Assembly (NCBI GenBank): GCA_016290775.1
Contig: JAEEVF010000001.1
Coordinates: 744,001-808,000, forward strand
Origin: Acetatifactor sp.
GTDB lineage: Bacteria > Bacillota > Clostridia > Lachnospirales > Lachnospiraceae
Direction: 5' to 3'
DNA: 64,000 nt
The notes under the pieces are model-generated. The model was not told the DNA's origin and searched no databases. It saw only the letters and a list, made by a program, of their open reading frames with translations. Shown here piece after piece: positions 52,983 to 61,440 of this stretch (the first letter of the stretch is position 1; the number at the start of each line of letters is the position of its first letter). The position numbers were made by a program, and so were the translations under genes.

Positions 52983-55900
52983 ATGGACATAATAAAACTT
53001 GCCATCATCGCAACCATTCCGTTTTCTGCTTTCCTTTTGTACCTTGCCCTTCCAAGGCCTCATGCGAAAAAAGTCACCATCGGTCGTTTCACCGTTCCCT
53101 TGATCCTTCTTCTGGCGTTCACGCTCCGCGCCGTTTTGGCCGTAAGCTATCTTGGCCATGCAGCGGACATGAGCTGTTTTTCCGCATGGTCAGAGCGCAT
53201 GGCTACCCTTGGACCTGCCGAATTCTATGCGAAGGACTATTTTTCTGACTATCCTCCGCTTTACCTTTACATCATCACTCCCATTGGTTTCCTAAAGAAC
53301 CTGTTCAACATCCCGCGCTACTCCGAGATCCATCTGCTTTTACTCAAGCTCCCGTCCATTCTGTCCGACATGGCAATCGGATTCTTGATCTATCGTGAGG
53401 CAAAAAAGCACTTAGGTCTTCTGTCCGCAATCTTTTTTTCCGCACTTTATCTGTTCCATCCCGCCGTGCTTCTGAACAGCTCCGTTTGGGGCCAGGTAGA
53501 TTCCGTGTTTACGTTGTTTGTCGTCCTGGTCTGTGTATTTCTGGAGAGTCATAACCTCCTGGCTGCCATGGTTTTTTACGGCCTTGGCGTACTTATGAAG
53601 CCTCAGATGCTTATCTTTACGCCGCTTCTGATCATTGGCGCGCTCTTTTACATATTTCGTGGCGTTTTCTCCATCAAGGCCTATGTCAGGGCTTGTGCCT
53701 ACGCACTTTTGACCATGGCAATGGTTATTTTGCTTGCCATGCCCTTCGGGCTTATAAATGTCTATGGCCAATATTTTGACACCCTTAAATCCTGCCCCTA
53801 TGCTTCGGTAAATGCATATAATTTCTGGGCAGGCATGGGTCTCAACTGGCGTCCTCAGGACACCAATTTCTTTGCCTTGCCTTGCAGCACCTGGGGCTTC
53901 ATTGCCATTGTCCTTGTCACGTGCTTTTCACTCATTTTAGGCTTCCGCCTAAAGGCGCTGCGCGGGAAATATGCATTCATTGGCAGCTTTCTCATCATCA
54001 CCGTCTTTACGTTCAGCGTGAGAATGCATGAGAGATACCTCTACCCTGCGATCCCGCTTCTGATCTTCGGACTTATCGGGTTTTGCGAAAGGCAGCTTCG
54101 TACCGTTCCAGCCTCAAGGGAGGGGGAAACAAAGGAGTGGCTTCTTTCTCCGACGCTCCGTTATGGATATCTTGCCGTCTTTACGTTTATCACGACACTG
54201 CATTTTTATAATACTTCAGACATTCTGTTCCACTATGATCCTGCAAATTACGACTGGGAAGCCGTGAACATTAAGCTTGCAGGGATCCTTATGACAGTGG
54301 CAACGCTTGCGTTTTATCTACTGGTCTTTCGGCTCCAGACCAGCAAGGAATTGGCATTGAACGTGCAGGAGTCCTCCTTCCAACTCACAAATCCGCCTAT
54401 AAAGATTGAGGAAGCGAAAACAAAGATGACAAAGCTCGACCTTGTTCTTCTCCTTGCCATCATAGTCGCCTATTCCTGCTTTGCGCTTTATGACCTTGGC
54501 GATGCTAAGGCACCCGAGAGTGTTTACTCTCCTGCCGTTTCAGAGTCCATGACCTTTGAATTTCCGGAGGGGCATGAAGCCAAATATCTTTCCTATTACA
54601 TCGCCCCGGAGCACAACCAGGAATACGAGCTCTCCTGTGTGACCACTTCAGACGTGGCTGCGGAAAGAACGGTCCAGATCAAGCTTGAAACCGTATTTTG
54701 CTGGAAAAGGTTGGAGCTTCCAGGGGATTGCAAGAGTCTTACCCTTACGGCGCTGAAAAAGAATTCAAACATCATCGAGCTGATATTCCTTGATGGTCAA
54801 GGCAATCTGGTAATGCCTTTGAATGCGTCAGAATATGCCAACCTTTTTGATGAAGCCGACCTATATCCTGACACCTTCAGCTTCCGCAACAGCACCTACT
54901 TCGACGAGATCTACCATGCAAGAACCGCTTATGAGTACCTGCATGAAATGAGAAGCTATGAAAACACTCACCCGCCCTTTGGAAAGATCCTGATTTCCCT
55001 TGGCATTACCATTTTCGGAATGAATCCCTTTGGATGGAGGATCATTGGCACCCTGTTTGGCATATTCATGCTTCCCATCCTCTATTGCTTTGCCAAAAAG
55101 CTCACAGGCGATACGCCGGCCGCTGCACTGACCTGCTTTATCTTCGCCTTTGATTTCATGCATTTTGCGCAGACAAGAATAGCTACCATTGACGTGTATA
55201 TTGTTTTCTTTGTCCTTTGCATGTACTATTTCCTCTACCTGTTCCTTTGCAAGGACTATGCAGCTACTCCCCTGAAAAAACTGCTGATCCCTCTCGGACT
55301 ATGTGGCATCTCCATGGGCTTTGGCGTTGCTTCCAAATGGACTGGCGTTTATGCAGGCCTCGGCATGGGACTCCTGTTCCTGATCCATTTGATCCTGTCA
55401 TGGAAGGCGGCATCGAAGCTCCCCAGCATGGAAAAAGTCGAAGGAAAAAGCATGGGCAAGACCATGATGCTCCTTAAGTCAGACCTTGGCAAACGAACCA
55501 TTAAGATCATCGGTTTTTGCCTGATCTTCTTTGTGTTGATCCCTTGTGTGATCTATCTTCTAAGCTATATTCCCTTCCGCGACAGTGTTTCGAAGGGCCT
55601 CCTCCAAAGAGCGCTTAGAAACCAGCAGGGTATGTTTAATTATCATAGCAAGCTTGAAGCAACCCATTATTTTTCATCACCCTTTTATGAATGGCCCTTC
55701 ATTCGAAAGCCCATTTGGTATTATTCCCGCGTGATCGATTCCACCATGCGCGAGACCATCAATTCCTTTGGAAATCCTTTTGTTTGGTGGGCAGGACTCC
55801 CTGCAGCGTGCTACATGGTTTATCTTTTCCTCTGCAAGAAGGACAAACGCGCAGGCTTCCTTCTCATCGGTTTTGCAAGCCAATACCTACCTTGGGTTTT

Positions 55901-56156
55901 AGTGACCAGACTCACCTTTATCTACCACTACTTCCCAAGCGTCGTTTTCCTGGTGCTCATGATTGGTTACTCCTTCCGCAACATCAAGGAGAAAACCTCC
56001 AAAAAGACCTACCTGACCCTAACCATCGCCTACGCCGCCCTGGTCTTCGCCCTCTTCATCATGTTCTACCCCATCCTCTCCGGCCAACCCGTAGACGTGA
56101 ATTATGTCACTAAGTACCTAAAATGGTTTAAGACATGGGTACTAGTCGCAAAATAA
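52983..56156 (+). CDS. tandem GT-C glycosyltransferase with C-terminal PMT (GT39) module
   Basis: The 1,057-residue protein appears to hold two GT-C membrane enzymes in one chain. Residues 1-460 form a polytopic module with YFSDYPPLYLYII, NSSVWGQVDSVFTL and GLGVLMKPQ, seen in bacterial polyprenyl-sugar-using mannosyltransferase-like proteins. A non-membrane beta-rich linker follows (about 510-625). Residues ~630-1057 match protein-mannosyltransferase signatures: YFDEIYHARTAYEYLHE, ENTHPPFGKILISLGI, GMNPFGWRIIGT and GVASKWTGVYAGLG. It would act on lipid-linked sugars at the outer membrane face and could glycosylate proteins or envelope polymers. AAGGAG lies six bases before ATG 52983. Confidence 0.88.
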   Translation: MDIIKLAIIATIPFSAFLLYLALPRPHAKKVTIGRFTVPLILLLAFTLRAVLAVSYLGHAADMSCFSAWSERMATLGPAEFYAKDYFSDYPPLYLYIITPIGFLKNLFNIPRYSEIHLLLLKLPSILSDMAIGFLIYREAKKHLGLLSAIFFSALYLFHPAVLLNSSVWGQVDSVFTLFVVLVCVFLESHNLLAAMVFYGLGVLMKPQMLIFTPLLIIGALFYIFRGVFSIKAYVRACAYALLTMAMVILLAMPFGLINVYGQYFDTLKSCPYASVNAYNFWAGMGLNWRPQDTNFFALPCSTWGFIAIVLVTCFSLILGFRLKALRGKYAFIGSFLIITVFTFSVRMHERYLYPAIPLLIFGLIGFCERQLRTVPASREGETKEWLLSPTLRYGYLAVFTFITTLHFYNTSDILFHYDPANYDWEAVNIKLAGILMTVATLAFYLLVFRLQTSKELALNVQESSFQLTNPPIKIEEAKTKMTKLDLVLLLAIIVAYSCFALYDLGDAKAPESVYSPAVSESMTFEFPEGHEAKYLSYYIAPEHNQEYELSCVTTSDVAAERTVQIKLETVFCWKRLELPGDCKSLTLTALKKNSNIIELIFLDGQGNLVMPLNASEYANLFDEADLYPDTFSFRNSTYFDEIYHARTAYEYLHEMRSYENTHPPFGKILISLGITIFGMNPFGWRIIGTLFGIFMLPILYCFAKKLTGDTPAAALTCFIFAFDFMHFAQTRIATIDVYIVFFVLCMYYFLYLFLCKDYAATPLKKLLIPLGLCGISMGFGVASKWTGVYAGLGMGLLFLIHLILSWKAASKLPSMEKVEGKSMGKTMMLLKSDLGKRTIKIIGFCLIFFVLIPCVIYLLSYIPFRDSVSKGLLQRALRNQQGMFNYHSKLEATHYFSSPFYEWPFIRKPIWYYSRVIDSTMRETINSFGNPFVWWAGLPAACYMVYLFLCKKDKRAGFLLIGFASQYLPWVLVTRLTFIYHYFPSVVFLVLMIGYSFRNIKEKTSKKTYLTLTIAYAALVFALFIMFYPILSGQPVDVNYVTKYLKWFKTWVLVAK

Positions 56157-56234
56157 GCTCTTTAACCCTTATCATATATGGCCCACAGAGTATGTATACT
56201 TAACAACTCTTTGTAAATAATCACTCTTAATGTA

Positions 56235-56512
56235 TACGTACCTCGAGGGGATGTCCGACATGTCCCTTCTGAGGTACGTATTTTACGTCGGTGCTTAGGC
56301 AGCGTATCAAATGTTGCTGCCCTTGCAACATTTGAGATGCCTTAGCATCCGTTACGTAAAATCACGTAGCGCGAGCGGGCCGCAGAAGGGACATGCGGAC
56401 CAAGCCCCGAGTTTGCTACATGCCACATTTTCTAAAGACACCTCCGCAACCGCTACGTAAAATCACATAGCGCGAGCGTGCCGCAGAAGGGGCATTCGGA
56501 CCAAGCCCCGAG
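56235..56512. repeat. palindromic repeat cluster with a duplicated 62-bp arm
   Basis: The 453-bp gap between the convergent GT-C and tsf genes is mostly repeat. 56235-56280 is a hairpin (TACGTACCTC ... GAGGTACGTA). 56293-56346 is a second hairpin (AAATGTTGC/GCAACATTT core flanked by GCTTAGGC and GCCTTAGC). 56350-56411 and 56451-56512 are direct 62-bp copies matching at 57 positions, each ending CCCCGAG. The first hairpin is also a partial inverted copy of the 62-bp arm (shared CATGTCCCTTCTG). The CTCGGGG ends and CGCTCGCGCT core also occur in the 27953-28303 element. Confidence 0.85.
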
Positions 56513-56536
56513 TTCTTCTGTTATCTAAAATAGCAA

Positions 56537-56570
56537 CAAAAAACCCCATGAGCCAAAACTCATGGGGTTT
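56537..56570 (-). terminator. intrinsic terminator of rpsB-tsf
   Basis: On the minus strand AACCCCATGAG pairs with CTCATGGGGTT around a TTTTGG loop, followed by a T run. It lies 40 bp after the tsf stop, and the plus-strand reading may also end the convergent GT-C transcript. Confidence 0.9.
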
Positions 56571-56609
56571 CATTATGCAATCAATATTCTGCGTTGCGCT
56601 AAGCCGAAT

Positions 56610-57707
56610 TTACTTCAACTGTGCTGCAACCTCTGCTGCAAAGTCCTCGCTCTTCTTCTCAAGGCCTTCACCGGTCTCGAAACGAACGAACTTCGCGATC
56701 TTCAGATCAGCGGATACGCTCTTAAGATAAGCTGCAACGTTCTGCTTGCCATCCTCAGCCTTAACGTAAACCTGATCCATCAGGCAGATCTCCTTCACGT
56801 GCTTGGAGATACGACCCTCAACAAGACCAGCGAAAATCTTGTCTGCAACAAATGCATCCTTCTGAGCAAGTGCGTTCTGTGCAAGAGTAGCGGCAGCTTC
56901 CTTGGAAAGGAAGTTGAACAGGAAGTTCATGTTGCTCTTCTTCTCTTCGTAGATCGCAATATCCTCATCACTCCAAAGCTTCTCGGAAACAGCCTTGTCG
57001 ATGAGCTTCTGAAGCATGGGCTTCGGAAGAGATGCGGGGTCATTGAGTGCGCTGTCGATGGTGATCTCACGAAGCTTAGCCATCTCTGCGTCAGAGATAT
57101 CGCTTCTGCTTACGTACTGAGGATTCATTGCAGCGATCTGCATTGCGATGTTCACAAGCGCTTCCTTCACTGCATCATTTACGTTTGCGGTCTCAGCCTC
57201 AACAACTACGGAAATTCTTCCGCCGCCGTGAACGTAAGTCACAACGCAACCATTCTTAGCTTCTACCTTCTCGAAACGACGGATGCTCAGCTTCTCGCCG
57301 ATCACTGCGATCATCTCAACAAGTACTTCGCTAACGGTCTTGGATGCATCCTCAAGCCAAGGCTCTGCGAGGAATTCATCAATATTCTTTGCATTCGTCT
57401 TAACAGCCTGCTTAGCAACCTGCTCAACATATGCCTGGAACTTCTCGTTCTTTGCAACAAAGTCGGTCTCGGAGTTAACTTCTACAACGGCTGCAACCTT
57501 GTCACCGTCGGTAGCCACGCGGGTGATACCCTCTGCAGCAATACGGCTTGCCTTCTTCTCAGCCTTTGCAGCGCCGCTCTTTCTCAGTTCTTCAACGGCT
57601 GCATCAAAATCTCCGTTCGTCTTGGTAAGTGCCTTCTTACAATCCATCATACCTGCGCCAGTAGCCTCACGCAGCTCTTTCACCATGGATGCGGTAATCT
57701 CTGCCAT
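56610..57707 (-). CDS. tsf: translation elongation factor Ts
   Basis: EF-Ts is the guanine-nucleotide exchange factor for EF-Tu. The 365-residue protein begins MAEITASMVKELREATGAG (UBA-like domain, MMDCKKALTKTNGDFDAA). It contains the EF-Tu contact motif NSETDFVAKNEKFQAYV (about residue 77) and two core subdomains, ending AAEVAAQLK. It is longer than E. coli EF-Ts (283 residues). ATG 57707 was chosen because AAGGTGGAG lies six bases upstream; a GTG four codons earlier overlaps that site. It follows rpsB by 48 bp. Confidence 0.97.
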   Translation of the reverse strand: MAEITASMVKELREATGAGMMDCKKALTKTNGDFDAAVEELRKSGAAKAEKKASRIAAEGITRVATDGDKVAAVVEVNSETDFVAKNEKFQAYVEQVAKQAVKTNAKNIDEFLAEPWLEDASKTVSEVLVEMIAVIGEKLSIRRFEKVEAKNGCVVTYVHGGGRISVVVEAETANVNDAVKEALVNIAMQIAAMNPQYVSRSDISDAEMAKLREITIDSALNDPASLPKPMLQKLIDKAVSEKLWSDEDIAIYEEKKSNMNFLFNFLSKEAAATLAQNALAQKDAFVADKIFAGLVEGRISKHVKEICLMDQVYVKAEDGKQNVAAYLKSVSADLKIAKFVRFETGEGLEKKSEDFAAEVAAQLK

Positions 57708-57755
57708 GTTTATCTCCACCTTTCGTTAGATTCAATCTTTAATCCTTGTTACGGC

Positions 57756-58517
57756 TTACTGCTCGTCGCTTTGTGCGATCTCTTCGATGTCAGTAGCTTC
57801 CGCTGCGGGAGCTTCCTCACCGGCATATACTGCTTCGCCCTGGTTTGCCTCGATGACTGCGTCAGCCATCTTGGAAACGATCAGCTTTACGGCTCTGATG
57901 GCGTCATCGTTGCCGGGGATGATGTAATCAAGTTCTTCAGGATCGCAGTTGGTGTCGCCGATACCGATCAGGGTAATGCCAAGTGCATGTGCTTCCTGAA
58001 CGCAGATCTTCTCCTTCTTGGGATCTACTACGAAGATCGCATCAGGGATTCTGGTCATGTTCTTGATACCGCCAAGGTTCTTCTCAAGCTTCTCCCACTC
58101 CTTCTTGAGCTGGATAACTTCCTTCTTGGGTAGTACGTCAAAGGTGCCGTCCTCGGACATGGTCTCGATCTTGTGAAGTCTCTCGATACGGGACTGGATG
58201 GTCTTGAAGTTGGTCAGCATGCCGCCGAGCCATCTCTCGTTTACGTAGTACATACCGCAACGCTCTGCCTCAGTCTTTACTGCGTCCTGAGCCTGCTTCT
58301 TGGTACCAACGAAAAGAATGGTGCCGCCCTGTGCAGCGATCTCGGAGATTGCCTTGTAAGCCTCGTCAACCTTGCCAACGGACTTCTGAAGGTCGATGAT
58401 GTGGATCCCGTTTCTCTCGGTGAAGATGTAAGGAGCCATCTTAGGGTTCCATCTTCTGGTCTGATGTCCAAAATGAACACCTGCTTCAAGTAACTGCTTC
58501 ATTGAAATAACGCTCAT
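57756..58517 (-). CDS. rpsB: 30S ribosomal protein S2
   Basis: The 253-residue S2 protein begins [20 protein letters not shown] and continues with [79 protein letters not shown] and [13 protein letters not shown]. The C-terminal ~30 residues are acidic and variable. ATG 58517 has GGAGGG seven bases upstream; an in-frame codon 30 residues earlier lies in the untranslated leader. It heads rpsB-tsf. Confidence 0.98.
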   Translation of the reverse strand: MSVISMKQLLEAGVHFGHQTRRWNPKMAPYIFTERNGIHIIDLQKSVGKVDEAYKAISEIAAQGGTILFVGTKKQAQDAVKTEAERCGMYYVNERWLGGMLTNFKTIQSRIERLHKIETMSEDGTFDVLPKKEVIQLKKEWEKLEKNLGGIKNMTRIPDAIFVVDPKKEKICVQEAHALGITLIGIGDTNCDPEELDYIIPGNDDAIRAVKLIVSKMADAVIEANQGEAVYAGEEAPAAEATDIEEIAQSDEQ

Positions 58518-58651
58518 GTTTTTTCCCTCCATTTGGTTTTTCTTCCGCATGCTTTTCCTACGGACCCGCGTTACAAGGCTTCGTAAGCTCTGCAGGCTAC
58601 GTTCCATTGGAACGCACCACCTGCAAATAAAGCTGCGTGTCTATTTGCAAC
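58518..58651 (-). promoter_or_regulatory. rpsB 5' leader, potentially structured
   Basis: The ~135-base untranslated leader contains complementary stretches: TGCAAATA with TATTTGCA about 20 bases apart, and the hairpin GTTCCAATGGAAC. Ribosomal S2 leaders are known autoregulatory sites in some bacteria, but no match to a described fold was established here. Confidence 0.35.
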
Positions 58652-58657
58652 GCCACG

Positions 58658-58686
58658 ATTATACCATAAGAAAACCCCTTCTGCAA
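58658..58686 (-). promoter_or_regulatory. sigma-A promoter of rpsB-tsf
   Basis: On the minus strand this is TTGCAG (58681-58686), a 17-bp spacer and TATAAT (58658-58663) with a TATGG extended -10. The -35 box lies in the loop of the upstream terminator hairpin. Confidence 0.8.
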
Positions 58687-58694
58687 GGGGTTTT
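58666..58694 (-). terminator. terminator ending the che-fliA operon, overlapping the rpsB promoter
   Basis: On the minus strand AAAACCCCTT pairs with AAGGGGTTTT around GCAG, followed by CTTATGG. The stem sits across the rpsB -35 box, so it closes one operon within the next promoter. Confidence 0.75.
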
Positions 58695-58717
58695 CGAAGT
58701 TTTTTCAAATTTTTCGA

Positions 58718-58822
58718 TTATTGTAAAAGTACTGCGAAAGACATCAGTGCCGTGGCGATCACAAGTCCCGTCGCCAATCCTCGCAGATAGTATTTAAGCT
58801 TCATTCTCTTGTCGATTTTCAT
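58718..58822 (-). CDS. 34-residue small membrane protein, unknown
   Basis: A short frame between the DUF6115-like gene and the rpsB promoter begins with ATG at 58822 and ends with TAA at 58718-58720. It encodes MKIDKRMKLKYYLRG followed by one hydrophobic helix (LATGLVIATALMSFAVLL). AAAGGA lies about 11 bases upstream, a somewhat long spacing. The basic N-terminus and single helix suggest an inner-face-anchored membrane peptide. It could be a truncated relic of a longer membrane protein or a true small protein; the intact frame, ribosome site and operon position favour a real gene. Confidence 0.5.
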   Translation of the reverse strand: MKIDKRMKLKYYLRGLATGLVIATALMSFAVLLQ

Positions 58823-58849
58823 CCGCGTTTTATTCCTTTTCCATTGCCT

Positions 58850-59395
58850 TTACGATTCTTTTGCTTCGGGCTTCTTTGCATCTTCCGCCTCTTCTGGCTT
58901 TGAAGTTGCCATGGGCGCGATCTTCAGGTTGTTTTCACCCACGGAAATCTCGATGGGTCGCATGTTCTGCACCTTTTCAACGCTCTCCTTCATTGACTGC
59001 GCTGCCTTTCCGGCCGCGTGAACGGTCTGATCAAGGCTTTCGCGCTCCTGCTTGACTGCCTGGTGAAGACTAACGGCGTCTTCCTCTTCTTTACGAATCT
59101 GCGTGAGCACCTCTTGCGAGCGTTCAGAGATCTGGTCGATCTTTTCGCCAACGGCTTCGTCAAGGTTCATGGACGCATTTGTGAACGCTTCGTCAGCATA
59201 TTCTTCCGCCATGGCCTTCAGCGGCTCCTTGAGCAGCTCTTTCTCATGCTCTACCATTTCATGCACTTCTTGCTTTGCCAGCTCTTGATCAATGCCGCTT
59301 TCGTCCGGCTTTTTGTCCGGGATGAGAAAGCTGATCACAAAAAGGATTGCGCTGATCACAAGCAGCGTTACGTTCAAAACTATGATCGTCGTCAT
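58850..59395 (-). CDS. membrane-anchored coiled-coil protein (DUF6115-like)
   Basis: The 181-residue protein has an N-terminal membrane helix (IIVLNVTLLVISAILFVISF) followed by a long acidic coiled coil (about residues 45-130) and a Pro/Glu/Lys-rich tail. Proteins of this shape are commonly encoded after the flagellar sigma factor in Firmicute chemotaxis/flagellar operons, so a link to motility or polar organisation is plausible but unproven. It follows fliA by 24 bp. Confidence 0.7.
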   Translation of the reverse strand: MTTIIVLNVTLLVISAILFVISFLIPDKKPDESGIDQELAKQEVHEMVEHEKELLKEPLKAMAEEYADEAFTNASMNLDEAVGEKIDQISERSQEVLTQIRKEEEDAVSLHQAVKQERESLDQTVHAAGKAAQSMKESVEKVQNMRPIEISVGENNLKIAPMATSKPEEAEDAKKPEAKES

Positions 59396-59419
59396 ATGCC
59401 ATTACTCCCAATGATACTG

Positions 59420-60193
59420 TTAAACTTTGAAAAGGATCCCCATGTAATCGCCCATCTGCTCGCGCATCTTCTGTAGAGCACGTGTGTGGAGCTGTGACAC
59501 TCTCGAAACGGAGACCTCAAGGACGTTACTGATCTCCTTGAGCGTCAGCTCTTCGAAATAATATAACGTGATAACCTTTTGTTCCTTATCCGTAAGGAGC
59601 TCCATCGCCTTACTCAAAGCCTGGGCCAGCTCCTTCTTTTCATAACTTTCTTCAGGGCCGTCAATACGCGAAGCCGTGCTCTGCATCGTATCCTGACTGA
59701 CGTCACTGCCCTGCTCCATGTACTCGTTGAGGGAGATCAGACCCGAAACCTTCATCTGGTTCTGAATGTCAAGATACTCCTCAAGGCTGATCCCCATGGC
59801 CTGCGCCACCTCATCGTCCGTAGGCGTGCGACCTTTTGCCTGCTCCAGTGCCTTGACGACCATGTTCACCTTCTTTTGTCTCTGGCGAATGGTCCTCGGG
59901 ATCCAGTCAAGCTTACGCACGTGGTCTAGGATGGCACCGCGGATACGCAGGCTCGCGTAAGTCTCAAACTTCACGTCGCCTTGATAATCAAATTTATCAA
60001 TGGCGTCGATCAGGCCAAAGATTCCATAACTCACTAAGTCATCATATTCCACGTTGTATCCAAGATACATGGAAAGCCTTCCTGCAACAAGCTTTACGAG
60101 CTGAGCATACTCAATGATGATCTGCTCGCGAAGGCGCGGAGACTTGGTACGATCATATTCATCTAGTAGTTGTTTTCTTTCTGCTTCATTCAT
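59420..60193 (-). CDS. fliA: RNA polymerase sigma factor FliA/WhiG (sigma-28)
   Basis: This sigma factor directs transcription of late flagellar and chemotaxis genes. The 257-residue protein has region 2 (VEYDDLVSYGIFGLIDAIDK, KFETYASLRIRGAILDHVRK, DWIPRTIRQRQKKV), region 3 (RTPTDDEVAQAMGISLEEYL) and region 4 (LTDKEQKVITLYYFEELTLK, EVSVSRVSQLHTRALQKMR). All parts needed for promoter recognition are present, in contrast to the degenerate sigma-like protein at 27.2-27.9 kb. It lies 31 bp after cheD. An FlgM-type anti-sigma factor is not in the window. Confidence 0.95.
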   Translation of the reverse strand: MNEAERKQLLDEYDRTKSPRLREQIIIEYAQLVKLVAGRLSMYLGYNVEYDDLVSYGIFGLIDAIDKFDYQGDVKFETYASLRIRGAILDHVRKLDWIPRTIRQRQKKVNMVVKALEQAKGRTPTDDEVAQAMGISLEEYLDIQNQMKVSGLISLNEYMEQGSDVSQDTMQSTASRIDGPEESYEKKELAQALSKAMELLTDKEQKVITLYYFEELTLKEISNVLEVSVSRVSQLHTRALQKMREQMGDYMGILFKV

Positions 60194-60224
60194 AAAACAT
60201 ACCTTCGTTCCCTAACCTAAAGCA

Positions 60225-60713
60225 TCAAATCGTCTGTACTTCCTTACCAACGGCCTTGATCACGTATTCTCCGGTCTGTGGATAGAATATCACGGTGCGG
60301 CCGTGGTTTTCACCGGTCGATTCCGCAAGGATCGGAATCTTTAAATCTGCAAGTATTTTTCTGCATGCTTCAACGTTTCTGTCACCGATCTGCGCCCAGT
60401 CGCTTCCGCCTGATATGGCAAACATGGTCGCACCGCCGGCAAGCTTTGCAGTCAGCCTGCTTCTCCTTGCGCCCTTGCTTTCCATCTGATCGATCAGTTC
60501 CGCTATTCCCGTATCTGCAAACTTTGCGGGGTTTGTGGTCGCCGTTCGGATTGCCTTGGAATCAGGTAACATCACGTGTACCATTCCTCCGACCTTGGTC
60601 ACGGGGTCACGAAGCGCTACGGCAACGCAAGAGCCCAGTCCCATGGTGGTCAGGCCATCCGGCGACAGCGCGACTTTTAGGTCCGCCATCCCCACTTTGA
60701 TGATCTCACTCAT
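60225..60713 (-). CDS. cheD: chemotaxis protein CheD (receptor glutamine deamidase)
   Basis: CheD deamidates chemoreceptor glutamines and binds CheC. The 162-residue protein shows the catalytic GLGSCVAVALRDPVTKVGG (Cys about residue 29), the His in GMVHVMLPDS, and the RSRLTAKLAGGATMF block. ATG 60713 was chosen because GGGGA lies eight bases upstream. The TTG and ATG before it overlap that site. CheC is encoded directly upstream, as in Bacillus. Confidence 0.95.
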   Translation of the reverse strand: MSEIIKVGMADLKVALSPDGLTTMGLGSCVAVALRDPVTKVGGMVHVMLPDSKAIRTATTNPAKFADTGIAELIDQMESKGARRSRLTAKLAGGATMFAISGGSDWAQIGDRNVEACRKILADLKIPILAESTGENHGRTVIFYPQTGEYVIKAVGKEVQTI

Positions 60714-60757
60714 TGGCATATTCCCCAAATCTGTCTAATCTTTGATAACAAACTGTC

Positions 60758-61402
60758 TTAAAACTCTTCCTCCGTGAAACCGTCCGTCGGCAGCCCTAAG
60801 GCACCGATGATCTTTAAGTAAGATCCCACGTCAGGGATGAGGATGAAATATCCGTCAATGCGAAGCTCATCAAAGAATTGCGTTTGAATGAGCAATAGCT
60901 TGTCGCCAAGCATCCCGAATTCAATGGCGGGAACGGAAAGGATTGCGCCTGCCATGTCGACCGCCATCTGCGGCGGCGTAGAAACGATCTTCATGTTTGT
61001 AAAGGTTGCAAGTGCATTGAGATAAGCACCCGTGATGATGTTTCCGACTTCCGAGAGGGCCGAGGCCTCCATCTCCGAGAACTCCTCGTCACCATCGCCA
61101 AGTCCGCACATGATCTTGTCGATCAAGCGTTTTGCGCTATTTTTCTCGATCATGAACATCATCTTTCCTGAAACGTCGCCGGCAACGCCGAACAAAACGC
61201 AGGCCATGATCTGTTCCTCGCCTCCCATGATGCTTCCGACCTCATCGAAATCAAGGAGGTTCACAACGGGAACACGCATGTCCACCTTACATTGAAGCAT
61301 CTGGGACAGCGCCGTCATGGCGTTTCCTGCTCCAATGTTCCCTATTTCCTTTAGGAGATCACAATATACGTCCGTGATCTTTTGCAAATTGACCATGCCC
61401 AT
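60758..61402 (-). CDS. cheC: chemotaxis protein CheC (CheY-P phosphatase)
   Basis: The 214-residue protein has both active-site repeats of the CheC/CheX/FliY family: LKEIGNIGAGNAMTALSQML with downstream RVPVV (about residues 17-46), and LSEVGNIITGAYLNALATF with downstream STPP (about 115-146). It hydrolyses phospho-CheY and is stimulated by CheD. It has no CheX or FliM domain. The start ATG 61402 has AGGAG six bases upstream. It follows cheW by 38 bp. Confidence 0.95.
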   Translation of the reverse strand: MGMVNLQKITDVYCDLLKEIGNIGAGNAMTALSQMLQCKVDMRVPVVNLLDFDEVGSIMGGEEQIMACVLFGVAGDVSGKMMFMIEKNSAKRLIDKIMCGLGDGDEEFSEMEASALSEVGNIITGAYLNALATFTNMKIVSTPPQMAVDMAGAILSVPAIEFGMLGDKLLLIQTQFFDELRIDGYFILIPDVGSYLKIIGALGLPTDGFTEEEF

Positions 61403-61440
61403 GTTTCTTCTCCTTAGGGCTCTTTTTTGGATCAGAGTCC

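Noticed and set aside
56350..56512. Possible CRISPR-like direct repeats
   Set aside because: Only two 62-bp copies with a 39-bp spacer, no cas genes, and the unit is part of a palindromic element.
56562..58133. A 523-codon plus-strand frame antisense to tsf and rpsB, rich in Cys and Leu
   Set aside because: It mirrors highly biased ribosomal-gene codons; no motifs, and it begins within the terminator.
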